From the NCBI GenBank assembly GCA_949373085.1, contig CASICJ010000008.1, forward strand, positions 45,318 through 109,317: DNA of 64,000 bases. Direction: 5' to 3'. Below the pieces are notes generated by a model. It had not been told where the DNA came from, did not search any database, and saw only the letters and a list, made by a program, of their open reading frames with translations. The stretch comes from an uncultured Verrucomicrobiales bacterium (GTDB lineage Bacteria > Verrucomicrobiota > Verrucomicrobiia > Verrucomicrobiales > Akkermansiaceae). The translations under genes and the position numbers were made by a program. Within the stretch, counting starts at the first letter, position 1. Each line of letters starts with the position of its first letter. Positions 38,823 through 46,445 of this stretch are shown here, one piece after another.

Positions 38823-39014
38823 ATGAAAACTGAAATTGCATCCAAGTCATGTGACGCTTGTAGTCACTGGAATTCTGAATCTACCGACACTGGAGAATGC
38901 CGCCGACGTGCGCCCCAGAATATTGTCTTCAAGGTAAATGAAGAAGTTAACGTTAAGTCACAGTTCCCAAGCACAGTAAAATCGGACTGGTGTGGAGACT
39001 TCGAGGACAAGTAG
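38823..39014 (+). CDS. Small Cys-rich, probably zinc-binding protein
   Basis: A 63-residue protein with the pattern KSCDACSHW...GECRRRAP...SDWCGDFEDK. Four Cys (CxxC, one C, one C) suggest a structural zinc or Fe-S site. Short proteins with this CxxCxxW...GxCRRxxP...DWCGxF pattern occur widely in bacteria, often beside phage or DNA-related genes; the role is unknown. The intact frame and conserved pattern support a real gene. Confidence 0.7.
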   Translation: MKTEIASKSCDACSHWNSESTDTGECRRRAPQNIVFKVNEEVNVKSQFPSTVKSDWCGDFEDK

Positions 39015-39068
39015 GTGATTGAGAGACGTGATAGGTTAAAGAAGATTATTTTTAACTCTTTTTATCAA

Positions 39069-39266
39069 CTATTGATCATCTTCAGAAATCTTGTTGAGAA
39101 GAATTTTAAATATTCGCCGATCAGAACTTCTTTTGAGTTCTGTAATCTTTTCATCTGCCGATACGAGTTCAGCCTTAAGAGGTTTTTCATCAGACGAGGT
39201 CCACTCTCTAGGTGTCACTAAATCGTCAATGGTCTCATTAGCGTTCACGCAAAGGGGACATACCAC
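39069..39266 (-). CDS. Small hypothetical protein with CPLC motif
   Basis: A 65-residue frame starting MVCPLCVNANETIDDLVTP and continuing with a charged helix (LVSADEKITELKRSSDRRIF). The CPLC could be a metal ligand or lipid-like motif but lies at the very N-terminus. It may be a fragment of a longer protein. It lies close to a small membrane ORF on the same strand. I do not recognise it. Confidence 0.4.
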   Translation of the reverse strand: MVCPLCVNANETIDDLVTPREWTSSDEKPLKAELVSADEKITELKRSSDRRIFKILLNKISEDDQ

Positions 39267-39337
39267 TGGCGATTCACGGTAAAATAGAGAGTGGTCGCTC
39301 GCGCATGGATTTTACCCCATCCATTATCTGCCTTTGG

Positions 39338-39529
39338 TCACGCTTTAAATTCGAAATTTCTGAGGAGGCATGCAGCACAACCACCAAGTGCTCCGCTGGG
39401 AATGCCAGCAACGAGCGCAGTGACAAGATCTGTTATTGCGATAGCCACCAGAATGAATCCACCCAGTGCTCCAGAGAGTATAAGAAAGATATCTTTCTTA
39501 TCGATCTTCCTACCCCACCTATTCTTCAT
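39338..39529 (-). CDS. Small membrane protein
   Basis: A 63-residue frame with two hydrophobic segments (IFLILSGALGGFILVAIAIT and VTALVAGIPSGALGGCAA) separated by a short polar turn, preceded by a basic N-terminus (MKNRWGRKIDKKD, positive-inside). Gly-rich helices suggest oligomeric packing. Function unknown. It is probably cotranscribed with 39069. Confidence 0.5.
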   Translation of the reverse strand: MKNRWGRKIDKKDIFLILSGALGGFILVAIAITDLVTALVAGIPSGALGGCAACLLRNFEFKA

Positions 39530-39759
39530 AAATGCCTTCTAGTAAAAACTGCTGGTCATTTTCGTCAAGATAAAGCGCACTCGCTCCTCTGTTGTCTGAA
39601 TCCGAAAGAACCATGCTGAGCTAGAACCGAGAGTCTTCTTTCAGTTCGTAGCGATACAGTTATCTTTTAAATAACTCTTTTTTGGCCCTCTGCTAGTTGC
39701 CGTTTTCACGGCTCAAGCTCAACCTAGTCGGAGCCTACGGCAGTAACCTTTCCCGTGTG

Positions 39760-39885
39760 TTAATTAACGGAATCAATGATAGTCTCATATGCCTTCCCCT
39801 TTTTGAAACCGTAAGACCCTTCTTCTTTATGGCATGAGCTAATGAGCATACAAAGAGTAGCGAGCAGGCAAACGAGTGCGTTCAT
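39760..39885 (-). CDS. Short lipoprotein of unknown function
   Basis: The frame from MNALVCLLATLCMLISSCHK gives a 41-residue prelipoprotein with lipobox LISSC and a mature part of only ~24 residues (KEEGSYGFKKGKAYETI). A longer upstream frame exists but has unlikely composition, since it runs through a repeat. It may be a truncated gene; no family recognised. Confidence 0.4.
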   Translation of the reverse strand: MNALVCLLATLCMLISSCHKEEGSYGFKKGKAYETIIDSVN

Positions 39886-39902
39886 GGCCACCGCCCCAAG
39901 CT

Positions 39903-39956
39903 TGCACCCCGGTGGTTTACCTTTGGCCACTAACCAGTTCTGGTAGTTGTTAGATA
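39903..39956 (+). repeat. Sel1-gene leader repeat
   Basis: GCACCCCGGTGGTTTACCTT and TGGCCACTAACCAGTTCTGG, then TAGTTGTTAGAT, match the leader at 43514-43575. The hairpin ACCAG/CTGGT is kept. The ATG of the degenerate Sel1 gene follows at the same distance as in the intact copy. Confidence 0.75.
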
Positions 39957-40197
39957 TGAAAAAGTGCGTTGTTAGTTTTATTGCTCTTCTTTTTGTTGAT
40001 CTCTTATGGGGAAGAGAAAACAGTGGAGGCTGAAAAAAGATTAAGAGCGGGCTGAGGCCGGTGATGCAGAAGCTCAAAACAAATTGGCAGAGAGTCGTTA
40101 TCTAGGGAAAGGAGTCACGCAGGATTTGGCTGAAGCCGTGAAGTGGACACGCAAGGCTGCTGACTGGCCCAGCATTTTGAAAAGGTAAAGCAAGCTA
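39957..40197 (+). pseudogene. Degenerate Sel1-repeat lipoprotein gene
   Basis: Starts MKKCVVSFIALLFVDLLWG, homologous to the signal peptide of the gene at 43576, then shifts frame. The Sel1 repeat GDAEAQNKLAESRYLGKGV and TQDLAEAVKWTRKAA is readable in a different frame before another stop. Frameshifts and lost Cys of the lipobox mark it as a decayed paralogue. Confidence 0.75.
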
Positions 40198-40328
40198 GCC
40201 TCGCGAGGATGGCAAAAGTTCAACAGCAAGCAAATTTAGTGGAGACGGATTTATGGCGGCAGTTATTGCCACGAATCCTGCTAAAAAAGGTGTTTGACTA
40301 AAAACATCACAAGAATTACATCACCGAA

Positions 40329-40703
40329 ATGTCTTCTATAATCCAATTTACTCTTTCCGTTATCGGACTAGTCTCAGTTTCATTCGGCTCAGCATTTGCT
40401 GCGGATGCAGTTAATGACAAGTGCCCAATCAGCGGTAAAGCTGTTGACGATTCAAAGCGGGTAGAACTTGTTGCTAAGTTCTGTTGTGGCAAGTGCGTTG
40501 CAAAATTCAAAAAAGACCCTACGGCTTATGCTGCTAAGGTCGCTAAGGCAGCTGACGGCAAATGCGCTTTCAGCGGCAAGGATGCTGAAAAGGAAACAAA
40601 AATCAGCATCGCAGTGTGCTGTGGCAAGTGCAAAAAGAAAGGGGACGCAGATCCCAAGGCCCTCTTTGCAAAGCTTCAAAAGAAGAAGAAGAAGGAGAAG
40701 TAA
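40329..40703 (+). CDS. Secreted Cys-rich metal-binding-like protein with two repeats
   Basis: A 124-residue protein with a signal peptide (~1-25, ending AFAAD). Two internal repeats each contain a CP/CAxSGK element and a CCGKC element: KCPISGKAVDD...AKFCCGKCVAKF and KCAFSGKDAEK...AVCCGKCKKK. Eight Cys in matched spacing suggest binding of a soft metal (copper, zinc) in the periplasm, similar to YHS-like domains. The C-terminus is a poly-Lys/Glu tail. A strong terminator follows. Confidence 0.75.
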   Translation: MSSIIQFTLSVIGLVSVSFGSAFAADAVNDKCPISGKAVDDSKRVELVAKFCCGKCVAKFKKDPTAYAAKVAKAADGKCAFSGKDAEKETKISIAVCCGKCKKKGDADPKALFAKLQKKKKKEK

Positions 40704-40747
40704 TTATCTTTTTTTAAGGATACTTTTTAAATTTATCTAGATTACTA

Positions 40748-40776
40748 ATGTCGCCCAGAAATGGGCGGCATTTTTA
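40748..40776 (+). terminator. Rho-independent terminator
   Basis: A 10-bp stem with a GAAA tetraloop (ATGTCGCCCA / TGGGCGGCAT, one G-U pair) followed by TTTTTA, 45 bp after the stop of the Cys-rich gene at 40703. Confidence 0.85.
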
Positions 40777-40806
40777 GTTTACAGGAAAGATGATACGGTC
40801 TTCTAA

Positions 40807-40992
40807 ATGGAAGTCCCTATGCCTTTTTTTCAAAGAAATCATTTCCGGGGTCAGCCTTCTCGTGCCAACGAACTAATATCCCAGATCAAGGTAGGCCAAA
40901 CCCTCACCCTCCAAAACTTTGTCTTACCAAAGTCCAACAGGAGCCATCGCGTGGCTCATGGCTGCTTCGTGGCACAGTGGATGTGTGACTAG
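40807..40992 (+). CDS. Short hypothetical ORF, possibly a fragment
   Basis: A 61-codon frame whose first ~43 residues (MPFFQRNHFRGQPSRANEL, QIKVGQTLTLQNF) look protein-like while the tail reads through sequence resembling the Sel1-gene trailer (GTGGCTCATGGCTGCTTCGT). Not recognised. From 40993 to 41082 only a GGGTGG hairpin (CACCCCACCGGGTGG) is visible. Confidence 0.3.
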   Translation: MEVPMPFFQRNHFRGQPSRANELISQIKVGQTLTLQNFVLPKSNRSHRVAHGCFVAQWMCD

Positions 40993-41082
40993 CTTGCTAA
41001 GGTATTTATACCCGCCCCCACCCCACCGGGTGGATTTTCGGCGTAAATTCTTAACGATTTAAGTGAAAAGCATTTTAATCGG

Positions 41083-41697
41083 CTACTGATGGATCAGGAC
41101 GATCTTGCGCGAAGATTCTTTCGTGTCTTCGAAAACTGCATTCTTAGTTAAAGAGTCCCCCCTCCCTTCATCGCCCAAATTGCTCTCCAAATCTTCTTCA
41201 AGCATGTCCGCCCATTCGGCAAGATACCTAATGACGTTTTCACGGACATGGTGAGGAAAATAAACATTTTCGGTTCCAAGACGGCGCCTTACTTCCGGAT
41301 CACTTAATCGCTCTAGCTGCTTGATATCTGTGGCCTTGAGTCCCATACGATTGAGGGAATAGAAGACAAAGTCCATGGAAGCACCCGATACCTGACATGC
41401 TCCAACGTCTTCGGGCTCCCAGGCGCCTTCGTCCAGAGCCGGGCGATCTCCAAAATCTGGCTGAGGCGGAGATAACCTTGGTTGGTGGACGTTAGCGTTA
41501 GCCTGCTTACCCCAATCACCCTCTTGCATCATTGCCTTGCTCTGAATCTCAGAAGCATCCATACCTGTAACTGTTTGAATCAAATGACCACAGTTGCAGT
41601 TAGCAAAACTCGACCACCTGTAGGTAACATCGGGTTTTTCGAGATTTTTTGCCGTTTGGCGAAGTGCTGAAACTAGGTAGGGGGTTGAACTAGCCAC
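41083..41697 (-). CDS. Conserved hypothetical protein
   Basis: A ~205-residue soluble protein starting at GTG 41697 (ASSTPYLVSALRQTAKNLEK); a longer start adds 11 unlikely residues. It has a Cys motif ANCNCGHLIQTVTGM, then ACQVSGASMDFVFYSLNRMG and LGTENVYFPHHVRENVIRYL. I recall similar proteins in Bacteroidetes and Planctomycetes with the same SALR...CNCGHL...VREDV layout; their function is unknown. Compared with those, this one carries a ~30-residue Pro/Gln-rich insertion and an extended charged C-terminus. Confidence 0.65.
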   Translation of the reverse strand: MASSTPYLVSALRQTAKNLEKPDVTYRWSSFANCNCGHLIQTVTGMDASEIQSKAMMQEGDWGKQANANVHQPRLSPPQPDFGDRPALDEGAWEPEDVGACQVSGASMDFVFYSLNRMGLKATDIKQLERLSDPEVRRRLGTENVYFPHHVRENVIRYLAEWADMLEEDLESNLGDEGRGDSLTKNAVFEDTKESSRKIVLIHQ

Positions 41698-41709
41698 GAT
41701 ATTTTTGTT

Positions 41710-41877
41710 ATGCCACAAGATGCCCAGCAAAAACTGTTGGTCAAGTTATCATCTCAACAAGTTAACCTCTTTTCTACTTTTCCTTCAGAAGAGAATTTTT
41801 CGCAGTGGACGATGAAACTTTTGAAAGGTGAATTTAAAATGCCACAAGCACCTGTTCCAATTTACCGACTACAATAA
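41710..41877 (+). CDS. Small ORF whose 3' end recurs as a repeat
   Basis: A 55-codon frame (MPQDAQQKLLVKLSSQQ to FKMPQAPVPIYRLQ). Its last dozen codons (ATGCCACAAGCACCTGTTCC) recur at 44026 and 52172 directly after Sel1-type genes. It lies 12 bp from the divergent gene at 41083. It may be a real small gene captured as a donor of the repeat, or itself a repeat-derived frame. Confidence 0.35.
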   Translation: MPQDAQQKLLVKLSSQQVNLFSTFPSEENFSQWTMKLLKGEFKMPQAPVPIYRLQ

Positions 41878-42179
41878 AATTCATCCCTTCGCTCATGGCT
41901 GCTGACTGGCCCCTTGGAGGTGAAGCATTATCTCAGGTAGATGACCCTACCTACTCCAGCGAGCGAGTATTGAGTGAGCCCTTAGATAACACGGCGAGAG
42001 ATTTTTTGGCCCTAATATGGGCGCGGCCTAGATTGGATTGTTATCCTCTGGGTCTAATCCGGCTTCAAAGCCTTCCCGACAAAAGCAATTTGCTAACAAT
42101 CCCAGCCTGCTGAGCCACGACCCAATAGACTTAGCCAGCAAAGAAGCCCGGCACGCCGTGCCAGCTAACTTTCCATTAT
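41878..42179 (+). repeat. Module B plus module A composite
   Basis: ACACGGCGAGAGATTTTTTG, CCCTAATATGGGCGCG and GATTGGATTGTTATCC (41985-42050) are module B. CTTCAAAGCCTTCCCGAC and core AAAAGCAATTTGCTAACA (42081-42099) are module A. The remaining sequence to 42179 holds no ORF. Confidence 0.7.
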
Positions 42180-42890
42180 TTATTTTAACTCCGACGACTT
42201 TCGAGCCTCTTTAATAAGAATCTGGTCCTCTTCGGAAAGCATAGACATAACGTAAGGAATTTTACGCCCATTCCTGAGCCTAAAGATGACCTTATCGCCA
42301 CTGATCTCCGTAATTGCCGCGACGAGAGTTTTGCCTTTACTGTTTTTCCAGGTCCGTAACGGAAAGAGGTCTCCCTTTTTTTCGGGCGCAATAGACTCGT
42401 CCTTATAATTCTTGAGAGCCTTTTTGATAACCTTTTCAAATTCCGGATTCATGGGATGACCATGGAAGACAAGCTGTCCCTCTACATCAAAAACAAAGGA
42501 GTGGGGAATTCCCCGCGACTGAATCGGGCTCCTGATTTGCCGTGAGATCGTGAACTCGGCCTTGTGCTTATCCAAGATCTCTTTGATTTTCTCTTTAGGG
42601 GTATTTTGACTTTCCGCGCCGATAATCGATAGACCTTTAGCCCTCATTTTTTTATCCATCTTGACCAGATGAGGCAATGCTCTAATGCAAGGCCCTCATT
42701 GGACACCCCATTCTTCGATCACAACGACACGGCCTTTTAAATTATCCATAGTAACCTCGTCTCCGAAGATGTGCTCACCAAGCTTAAATTCTGAGAGCTT
42801 GAGATCTGGAAGTTCTGCCTCTTGTGCGGACGCATACGACATCGCCCATCCGATAGCAAGAAAGCTAGGTATAAGAACTTTTTTCATCAT
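42180..42890 (-). CDS. Candidate selenoprotein: exported thioredoxin-fold protein with UGPC active site and SHD1-like tail
   Basis: Read through the TGA at 42698-42696, this is one 236-residue protein. Residues 1-22 are a signal peptide (MMKKVLIPSFLAIGWAMSYA). The thioredoxin-fold TlpA/AhpC-TSA domain follows: GRVVVIEEWGVQ, UGA (residue 65), GPCIRALPHLVKM, so UGA takes the place of the first Cys of the redox CxxC. Further family blocks continue in frame after it (LSIIGAESQNTPKEKI, RGIPHSFVFDVEGQLVFHG). Residues ~176-236 form an SHD1-type domain (RTWKNSKGKTLVAAI, LSEEDQILIKEA) frequent in this phylum. A hairpin with loop GGUCA starts 25 nt after the UGA. TGA is an ordinary stop elsewhere here, so Trp reassignment is unlikely. 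The alternative is a nonsense mutation. Confidence 0.75.
42657..42671 (-). promoter_or_regulatory. Candidate bacterial SECIS hairpin
   Basis: On the coding strand CAUCU-GGUCA-AGAUG forms a 5-bp stem, extendable by a U-G pair, with the loop beginning 29 nt after the UGA. The GG at the loop start and the spacing fit the known bacterial SECIS requirement (apical loop ~16-37 nt downstream with G in the first loop positions). E. coli fdhF also has GGUC in its loop. Confidence 0.6.
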
Positions 42891-43000
42891 ATCTTATTTA
42901 GTGAAATATAGTGTGTCGAAAGCTGCTATTAGAGCGACTTCATAGTATCAAGCGAAATTATGACTAAGATTGTGTCACCAAATCAATATTCAAGTCTGCT

Positions 43001-43270
43001 TTAAGGAACATCTTCTCCACCTCCAGAAATTCCATTTAAAAGTATAACTGAAAAACTAATCATAGTTATAACCTTACCTATCCTCCACGCAGTTACACCT
43101 GCAGCTTGTCCAATTTCATTAATAGTAGGAGAAAATAAGACAATGATTCCTATTGCCACAATTGAACAAGCGACTGCAGCCCAAGTTTCGTTGTGAAATG
43201 CTGTAATCAATGCGAGCGGCATAACTCCAAATACCACTGGGCTAGAGCCATCACTAAATGGACCACCCAA
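43001..43270 (-). CDS. Small membrane protein of unknown function
   Basis: An 89-residue frame with about three hydrophobic segments (VVFGVMPLALITAF, AAVACSIVAIGIIVLF, VITMISFSVILLNG). Composition is right for a real membrane protein, but the N-terminus is uncertain and it may be a remnant. No family recognised. A repeat-derived region and a Sel1 remnant follow on the other strand. Confidence 0.45.
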   Translation of the reverse strand: MGGPFSDGSSPVVFGVMPLALITAFHNETWAAVACSIVAIGIIVLFSPTINEIGQAAGVTAWRIGKVITMISFSVILLNGISGGGEDVP

Positions 43271-43380
43271 GGTTCTCTAAGACAGCTCAGAAGGCCTCGA
43301 AAACCACCCGCGCGGATCACTCTTACGCAGGCGACTAACTCCCTCTTTAGAACCCCTATATAAGGGCCAAATAAGGCCCA

Positions 43381-43497
43381 GAGGATGTTGCTGAAGGCGT
43401 GAAGTGGTTGGGTAAGGCCGGTGAGCAGGGAGACGAAAAAGCAGAGGAAAGAGCAAAAGAATTACTTGAGAAATACGCCAAGGAGAAGGGAGCGTGA
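43381..43497 (+). pseudogene. Sel1-repeat gene 3' remnant
   Basis: An open frame without start encodes EDVAEGVKWLGKAGEQGDEK, then ERAKELLEKYAKEKGA and TGA: the last Sel1 repeat and C-terminus of a protein like that at 43576. It is followed by the same GGCCAGCTAGAATGCC trailer, which here runs straight into the leader of the next Sel1 gene. Confidence 0.75.
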
Positions 43498-43513
43498 GGC
43501 CAGCTAGAATGCC

Positions 43514-43575
43514 CCCAGCTGGCACCCCGGTGGTTTACCTTTGGCTACTAACCAGAAGTCTGGTAGTTGTTGGGT
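43514..43575 (+). repeat. Sel1-gene leader repeat with hairpin
   Basis: GGCACCCCGGTGGTTTACCT, then TTGGCTACTAACCAGAAGTC and TGGTAGTTGTTGGGT. ACCAGA/TCTGGT form a stem of 6 bp with a 2-nt gap, just upstream of the start codon. Homologous leaders lie at 28193 and 39903. It may be a regulatory 5' leader. Confidence 0.7.
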
Positions 43576-44013
43576 GTGAAAAATGCGGTCTCAGTCTTAT
43601 TGCTCTGCTTTGTGTTGGCCTCTTGTGGAGAAGAAAAATCGGTTAAACCTGGAGAATCAGTTGAGGCTGGAAAAGTCGTTGAGGTTGAAAGGGTCGTTGA
43701 GGCTGAAAAAATAATTCAAGAGCGGCCTGAGTCGAACGATATAGACGCGGAGGCTCAATACGAATTGGCTAAGAAATATGAAAGCGGCGAAGGAGTCCCG
43801 CAGGATTTAGCTGAAGCTGCGAAGTGGCGTCGCAAGGCCGCTGCACAAGGACATGCAGACGCCCAAGTCAGCTTGGGTATGATCTATGACATTGGTCTAG
43901 GGGTCCCGAAAGATTACGCTGAAGCAGCGAAGTGGTTTAGTAAGGCCGCTGCACAAGGGAACGCAGACGCAAAGGAATGGCTTGAGAAAAACGGCAAGGA
44001 GGAGGGAGAGTAA
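43576..44013 (+). CDS. Sel1-repeat lipoprotein
   Basis: A ~145-residue lipoprotein. The GTG start at 43576 was chosen because the paralogue at 39957 has ATG at the same position. The signal peptide ends at lipobox VLASC (residue ~17). A Glu/Val-rich linker with heptad-like EVERVVEAEKII follows, then two Sel1 repeats: AQYELAKKYESGEGVPQDLA EAAKWRRKAA and AQVSLGMIYDIGLGVPKDYA EAAKWFSKAA. Sel1 proteins are TPR-like scaffolds for protein-protein contacts. It is the only intact member among four Sel1 loci in this window. Confidence 0.88.
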   Translation: MKNAVSVLLLCFVLASCGEEKSVKPGESVEAGKVVEVERVVEAEKIIQERPESNDIDAEAQYELAKKYESGEGVPQDLAEAAKWRRKAAAQGHADAQVSLGMIYDIGLGVPKDYAEAAKWFSKAAAQGNADAKEWLEKNGKEEGE

Positions 44014-44183
44014 AGCCAGCTAGAATGCCACAAGCACCCGTTCCAACCTACCGAGTCAAATACGAGCCAACCAGTGTTTCATGGCTACTGAAGAGCCCGG
44101 TGGGTCTCTGACTGGCCGGCATCCCCGCCATCTCAAGCGCCCCACACCAAAAGCAAATTCCTAGCAGCAGCAGCTGTACGATC
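44014..44183 (+). repeat. Sel1-gene trailer repeat and module A
   Basis: AGCCAGCTAGAATGCCACAA and GCACCCGTTCCAACCTACCG (44014-44060) recur at 52162 and in part at 41840 and 43498. Module A core AAAAGCAAATTCCTAGCAG is at 44149-44167, 17 bp before the ATG of the next gene. Confidence 0.75.
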
Positions 44184-45065
44184 ATGAAAAGCATCCCCCT
44201 ACTCATCGCCATCTTAATACTTCAGCCCTTCGCAGCGATGGCCGCTGAGCTTAACGCGCTTTCGGCAGGCACGAACGAGGTTCATATCAAACACGACGGT
44301 CGATTCAGGCGAATGATTATCACAGCCCCGCAAAGCTTTGACCGCAAGAAACGCTACCCCGCTCTATTCTGCTTTCATGGCGCGGGTGGTAAAGCCGAAG
44401 GCCAAAGTAGAAGGTGGAGCCCTCAGGCAGATAAGCGCGACATTCTTGTTATCAGCGCAGAAGCCGTACAGCCTTTTTCCAAGTGGAATTTCAAAGACAA
44501 CTTCCATCCTAAAAACGATGACGACGTCGGATTCGTTGAGAAAGTAATTCGAAGCTTAATCGCGAACAAGAGCATTGACCCTACAGCCGTTTATACTACC
44601 GGACATTCCAGCGGCGGGCTGTTTAGTTATCGACTGGCGAAAGAACTCGACTTCTTCGCAGCCGCGGCACCCATGAGTTGCGGCATGGCAAAAGAAGCGC
44701 ACGAGCCAAGTGAGGAAACACACCCGATCTCGATCATACAAGTTATCGGCGATCTGGACAAAAGCTTCAACGGCTCTTCCAATGATAAGGTGACGATGTA
44801 TTCGGCAAAGGAAAGAATTGATATCTGGCGAAGATTTAATCACTGCCGATCCGAGCCAGTCACCACAAGGCACGGCGACAAGATCACGCTTCACACCTAC
44901 AGCAGCCTTAACGGCCACCAGGCGGCATACTGTAAAGTGAGCGGCGAAGGTCATCACCTCAAAAGGGAGCTCCGCGATGCCACGGATGAACTCGCCATAA
45001 CTTTTTTACTCAAGCATAAGAAGGAGCAGGAACGCCCCAAGCAATCTCGTCGGACAAAGCGTTGA
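44184..45065 (+). CDS. Secreted PHB-depolymerase/feruloyl-esterase-like hydrolase
   Basis: A 293-residue alpha/beta hydrolase with signal peptide (~1-20). Oxyanion region YPALFCFHGAGGKAEG, nucleophile elbow TTGHSSGGLFSYRL, Asp in IGDLDKSFNG and His in SGEGHHLKREL. Same family as 23216. It likely removes acyl groups from a polysaccharide or polymer. It follows directly on a module A repeat and ends with a basic tail (RPKQSRRTKR). Confidence 0.8.
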   Translation: MKSIPLLIAILILQPFAAMAAELNALSAGTNEVHIKHDGRFRRMIITAPQSFDRKKRYPALFCFHGAGGKAEGQSRRWSPQADKRDILVISAEAVQPFSKWNFKDNFHPKNDDDVGFVEKVIRSLIANKSIDPTAVYTTGHSSGGLFSYRLAKELDFFAAAAPMSCGMAKEAHEPSEETHPISIIQVIGDLDKSFNGSSNDKVTMYSAKERIDIWRRFNHCRSEPVTTRHGDKITLHTYSSLNGHQAAYCKVSGEGHHLKRELRDATDELAITFLLKHKKEQERPKQSRRTKR

Positions 45066-45314
45066 TGCTAATAGTTAGAACCGTATCAACCCCCTATTCT
45101 TCTCCCCTCTCTGATCCCCTCAACGGCGCCCCCAAACGCCACACCCCAAAAGCAAATTCCTAGCTGCCCAAAAGCGACTTCAAAGCCAAACCACTTCTAG
45201 TGACACGAAGACGGCCTCGAGCACGCATGAAGAGTTAAGCCGTAATCTTTTCGCTGCGTTATAAATCTAATCAAAATTACAATTGTCAGAAAAGGATCAG
45301 GTTTTTAATTTGTA
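45066..45314 (+). repeat. Module A followed by module C
   Basis: CCCTCTCTGATCCCCTCAAC, GGCGCCCCCAAACGCCACAC and core AAAAGCAAATTCCTAGCTG (45148-45166) are followed without gap by CGACTTCAAAGCCAAACCAC, TTCTAGTGACACGAAGACGG, CCTCGAGCACGCATGAAG and TAAGCCGTAATC (45175-45250). The ATG at 45315 follows. Confidence 0.8.
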
Positions 45315-46445
45315 ATGAATATGAAACATTTAATTCCTCTCTTAGCCTTTATTTTACTAATCGGGTGTGATGGAGAGAAAACTAATGTGACTTCCTCTGA
45401 CGGCCCTACTGAAGAAGCTGCTACTGAGGCTCCCTCTGAAGGTTCTGTTGAGGAACAACGACTAGAGAAGAAATTGGCAGAGATCGATATCGCTGAGGTC
45501 AGTTCCTACAGTCCTTGGAGTGAGCAGGTTATCGAAATCGCTGAGGCTATCCCGGTTCAAGAAGATGGTCAGATCAAGCCGTTTCGGGCCTACGCGGAAC
45601 CCAAGATGATGTCTTTTCATGGCTCTCTTACGATGAAGGTCAAAGCCGGAGGAAAAGTTCATAAGATCGGTCCAGTAGCTTGGCTACTCGATTGTATGTT
45701 CCGGCCAGATCTTGCTGATAAACTCCCGGTCTTCCTGCTTGATGATACCGAGATCTTAAAGCCCTTCGGAATTGAGGCGAAGGACCGAAGAGCCCGCTTG
45801 AGTTTTCAAGATCTTGAGGATGGCGGCGACCCGGAGGAGAACGGATTTACCCAGCTCATTAACCGAGGGCGCGAATTGCTGGAGAAGAAATCAGCGGAAG
45901 GAGAGGTTTCTCTCAGTGATGAGGAAGAAGAAGTGACGCGATTCGCCCAGCTTGCCTTGACCTTCACTGGTCTTCGAGACTCGATGGATATTATCAGAGG
46001 GGGGCTTCCTCCTCTTGATCCTGCCCAGTTGGCTTACGTTGACCAGGAGGTCTATCAAACGCTAAGAACAACGATGGATCCGAAACAGTTTGGTTTTTGG
46101 CTTCCAATCTTACGTGAGACGGTTCAATCGACGCAACGACTCGATACCCCGCAGGCCCGAGAATTTGAATATGAACTCAACCGGCAGCTTACCTTTGCTC
46201 GCTTTGGGCCAGCTTGGATTCCACCTCAGCAAGGTGAGGAAAAAGAGTGGCACACAATCGAGGCTAGGGTAACGAAGTTTCTCAAAAAAGAGCTCACTGA
46301 CGCGGTTGAGATCCTGAAAGATTTTAAAAAGTTGGAGGCAATTAATAAGGCCTCGGGGCGCCCGAATAGTGGTGAGTTTTTGGCTGCCCTGAAAGAGTGG
46401 CAGACCAGCTTGGCCGATCGGGCTGCGGAGTGGCAGCGCCAGTGA
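45315..46445 (+). CDS. Lipoprotein resembling the periplasmic domain of PVC CcsA-type cytochrome c biogenesis proteins
   Basis: A 376-residue lipoprotein (lipobox LLIGC). After a Thr/Glu/Ala-rich linker comes the block EAIPVQEDGQIKPFRAYAE, FHGSLTMKVKAGGKVHKIGP and AWLLDCMFRPDLADKLPVFL. This IPVQ..G..KP..(T/A)YA element opens the N-terminal region of ResB/CcsA-type cytochrome c maturation proteins in Planctomycetes and Verrucomicrobia, where it precedes the membrane domain. Here no membrane CcsA domain follows; instead the gene ends in a helical region and a repeat begins at the stop codon. It is either a stand-alone paralogue or a gene truncated by module B. Confidence 0.55.
   Translation: MNMKHLIPLLAFILLIGCDGEKTNVTSSDGPTEEAATEAPSEGSVEEQRLEKKLAEIDIAEVSSYSPWSEQVIEIAEAIPVQEDGQIKPFRAYAEPKMMSFHGSLTMKVKAGGKVHKIGPVAWLLDCMFRPDLADKLPVFLLDDTEILKPFGIEAKDRRARLSFQDLEDGGDPEENGFTQLINRGRELLEKKSAEGEVSLSDEEEEVTRFAQLALTFTGLRDSMDIIRGGLPPLDPAQLAYVDQEVYQTLRTTMDPKQFGFWLPILRETVQSTQRLDTPQAREFEYELNRQLTFARFGPAWIPPQQGEEKEWHTIEARVTKFLKKELTDAVEILKDFKKLEAINKASGRPNSGEFLAALKEWQTSLADRAAEWQRQ

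Noticed and set aside
42180..42890. Reading the two minus-strand frames as separate genes
   Set aside because: The first would be a thioredoxin fold ending just before its second active-site residue and the second would start in mid-fold; the in-frame UGA at the catalytic site explains both better.
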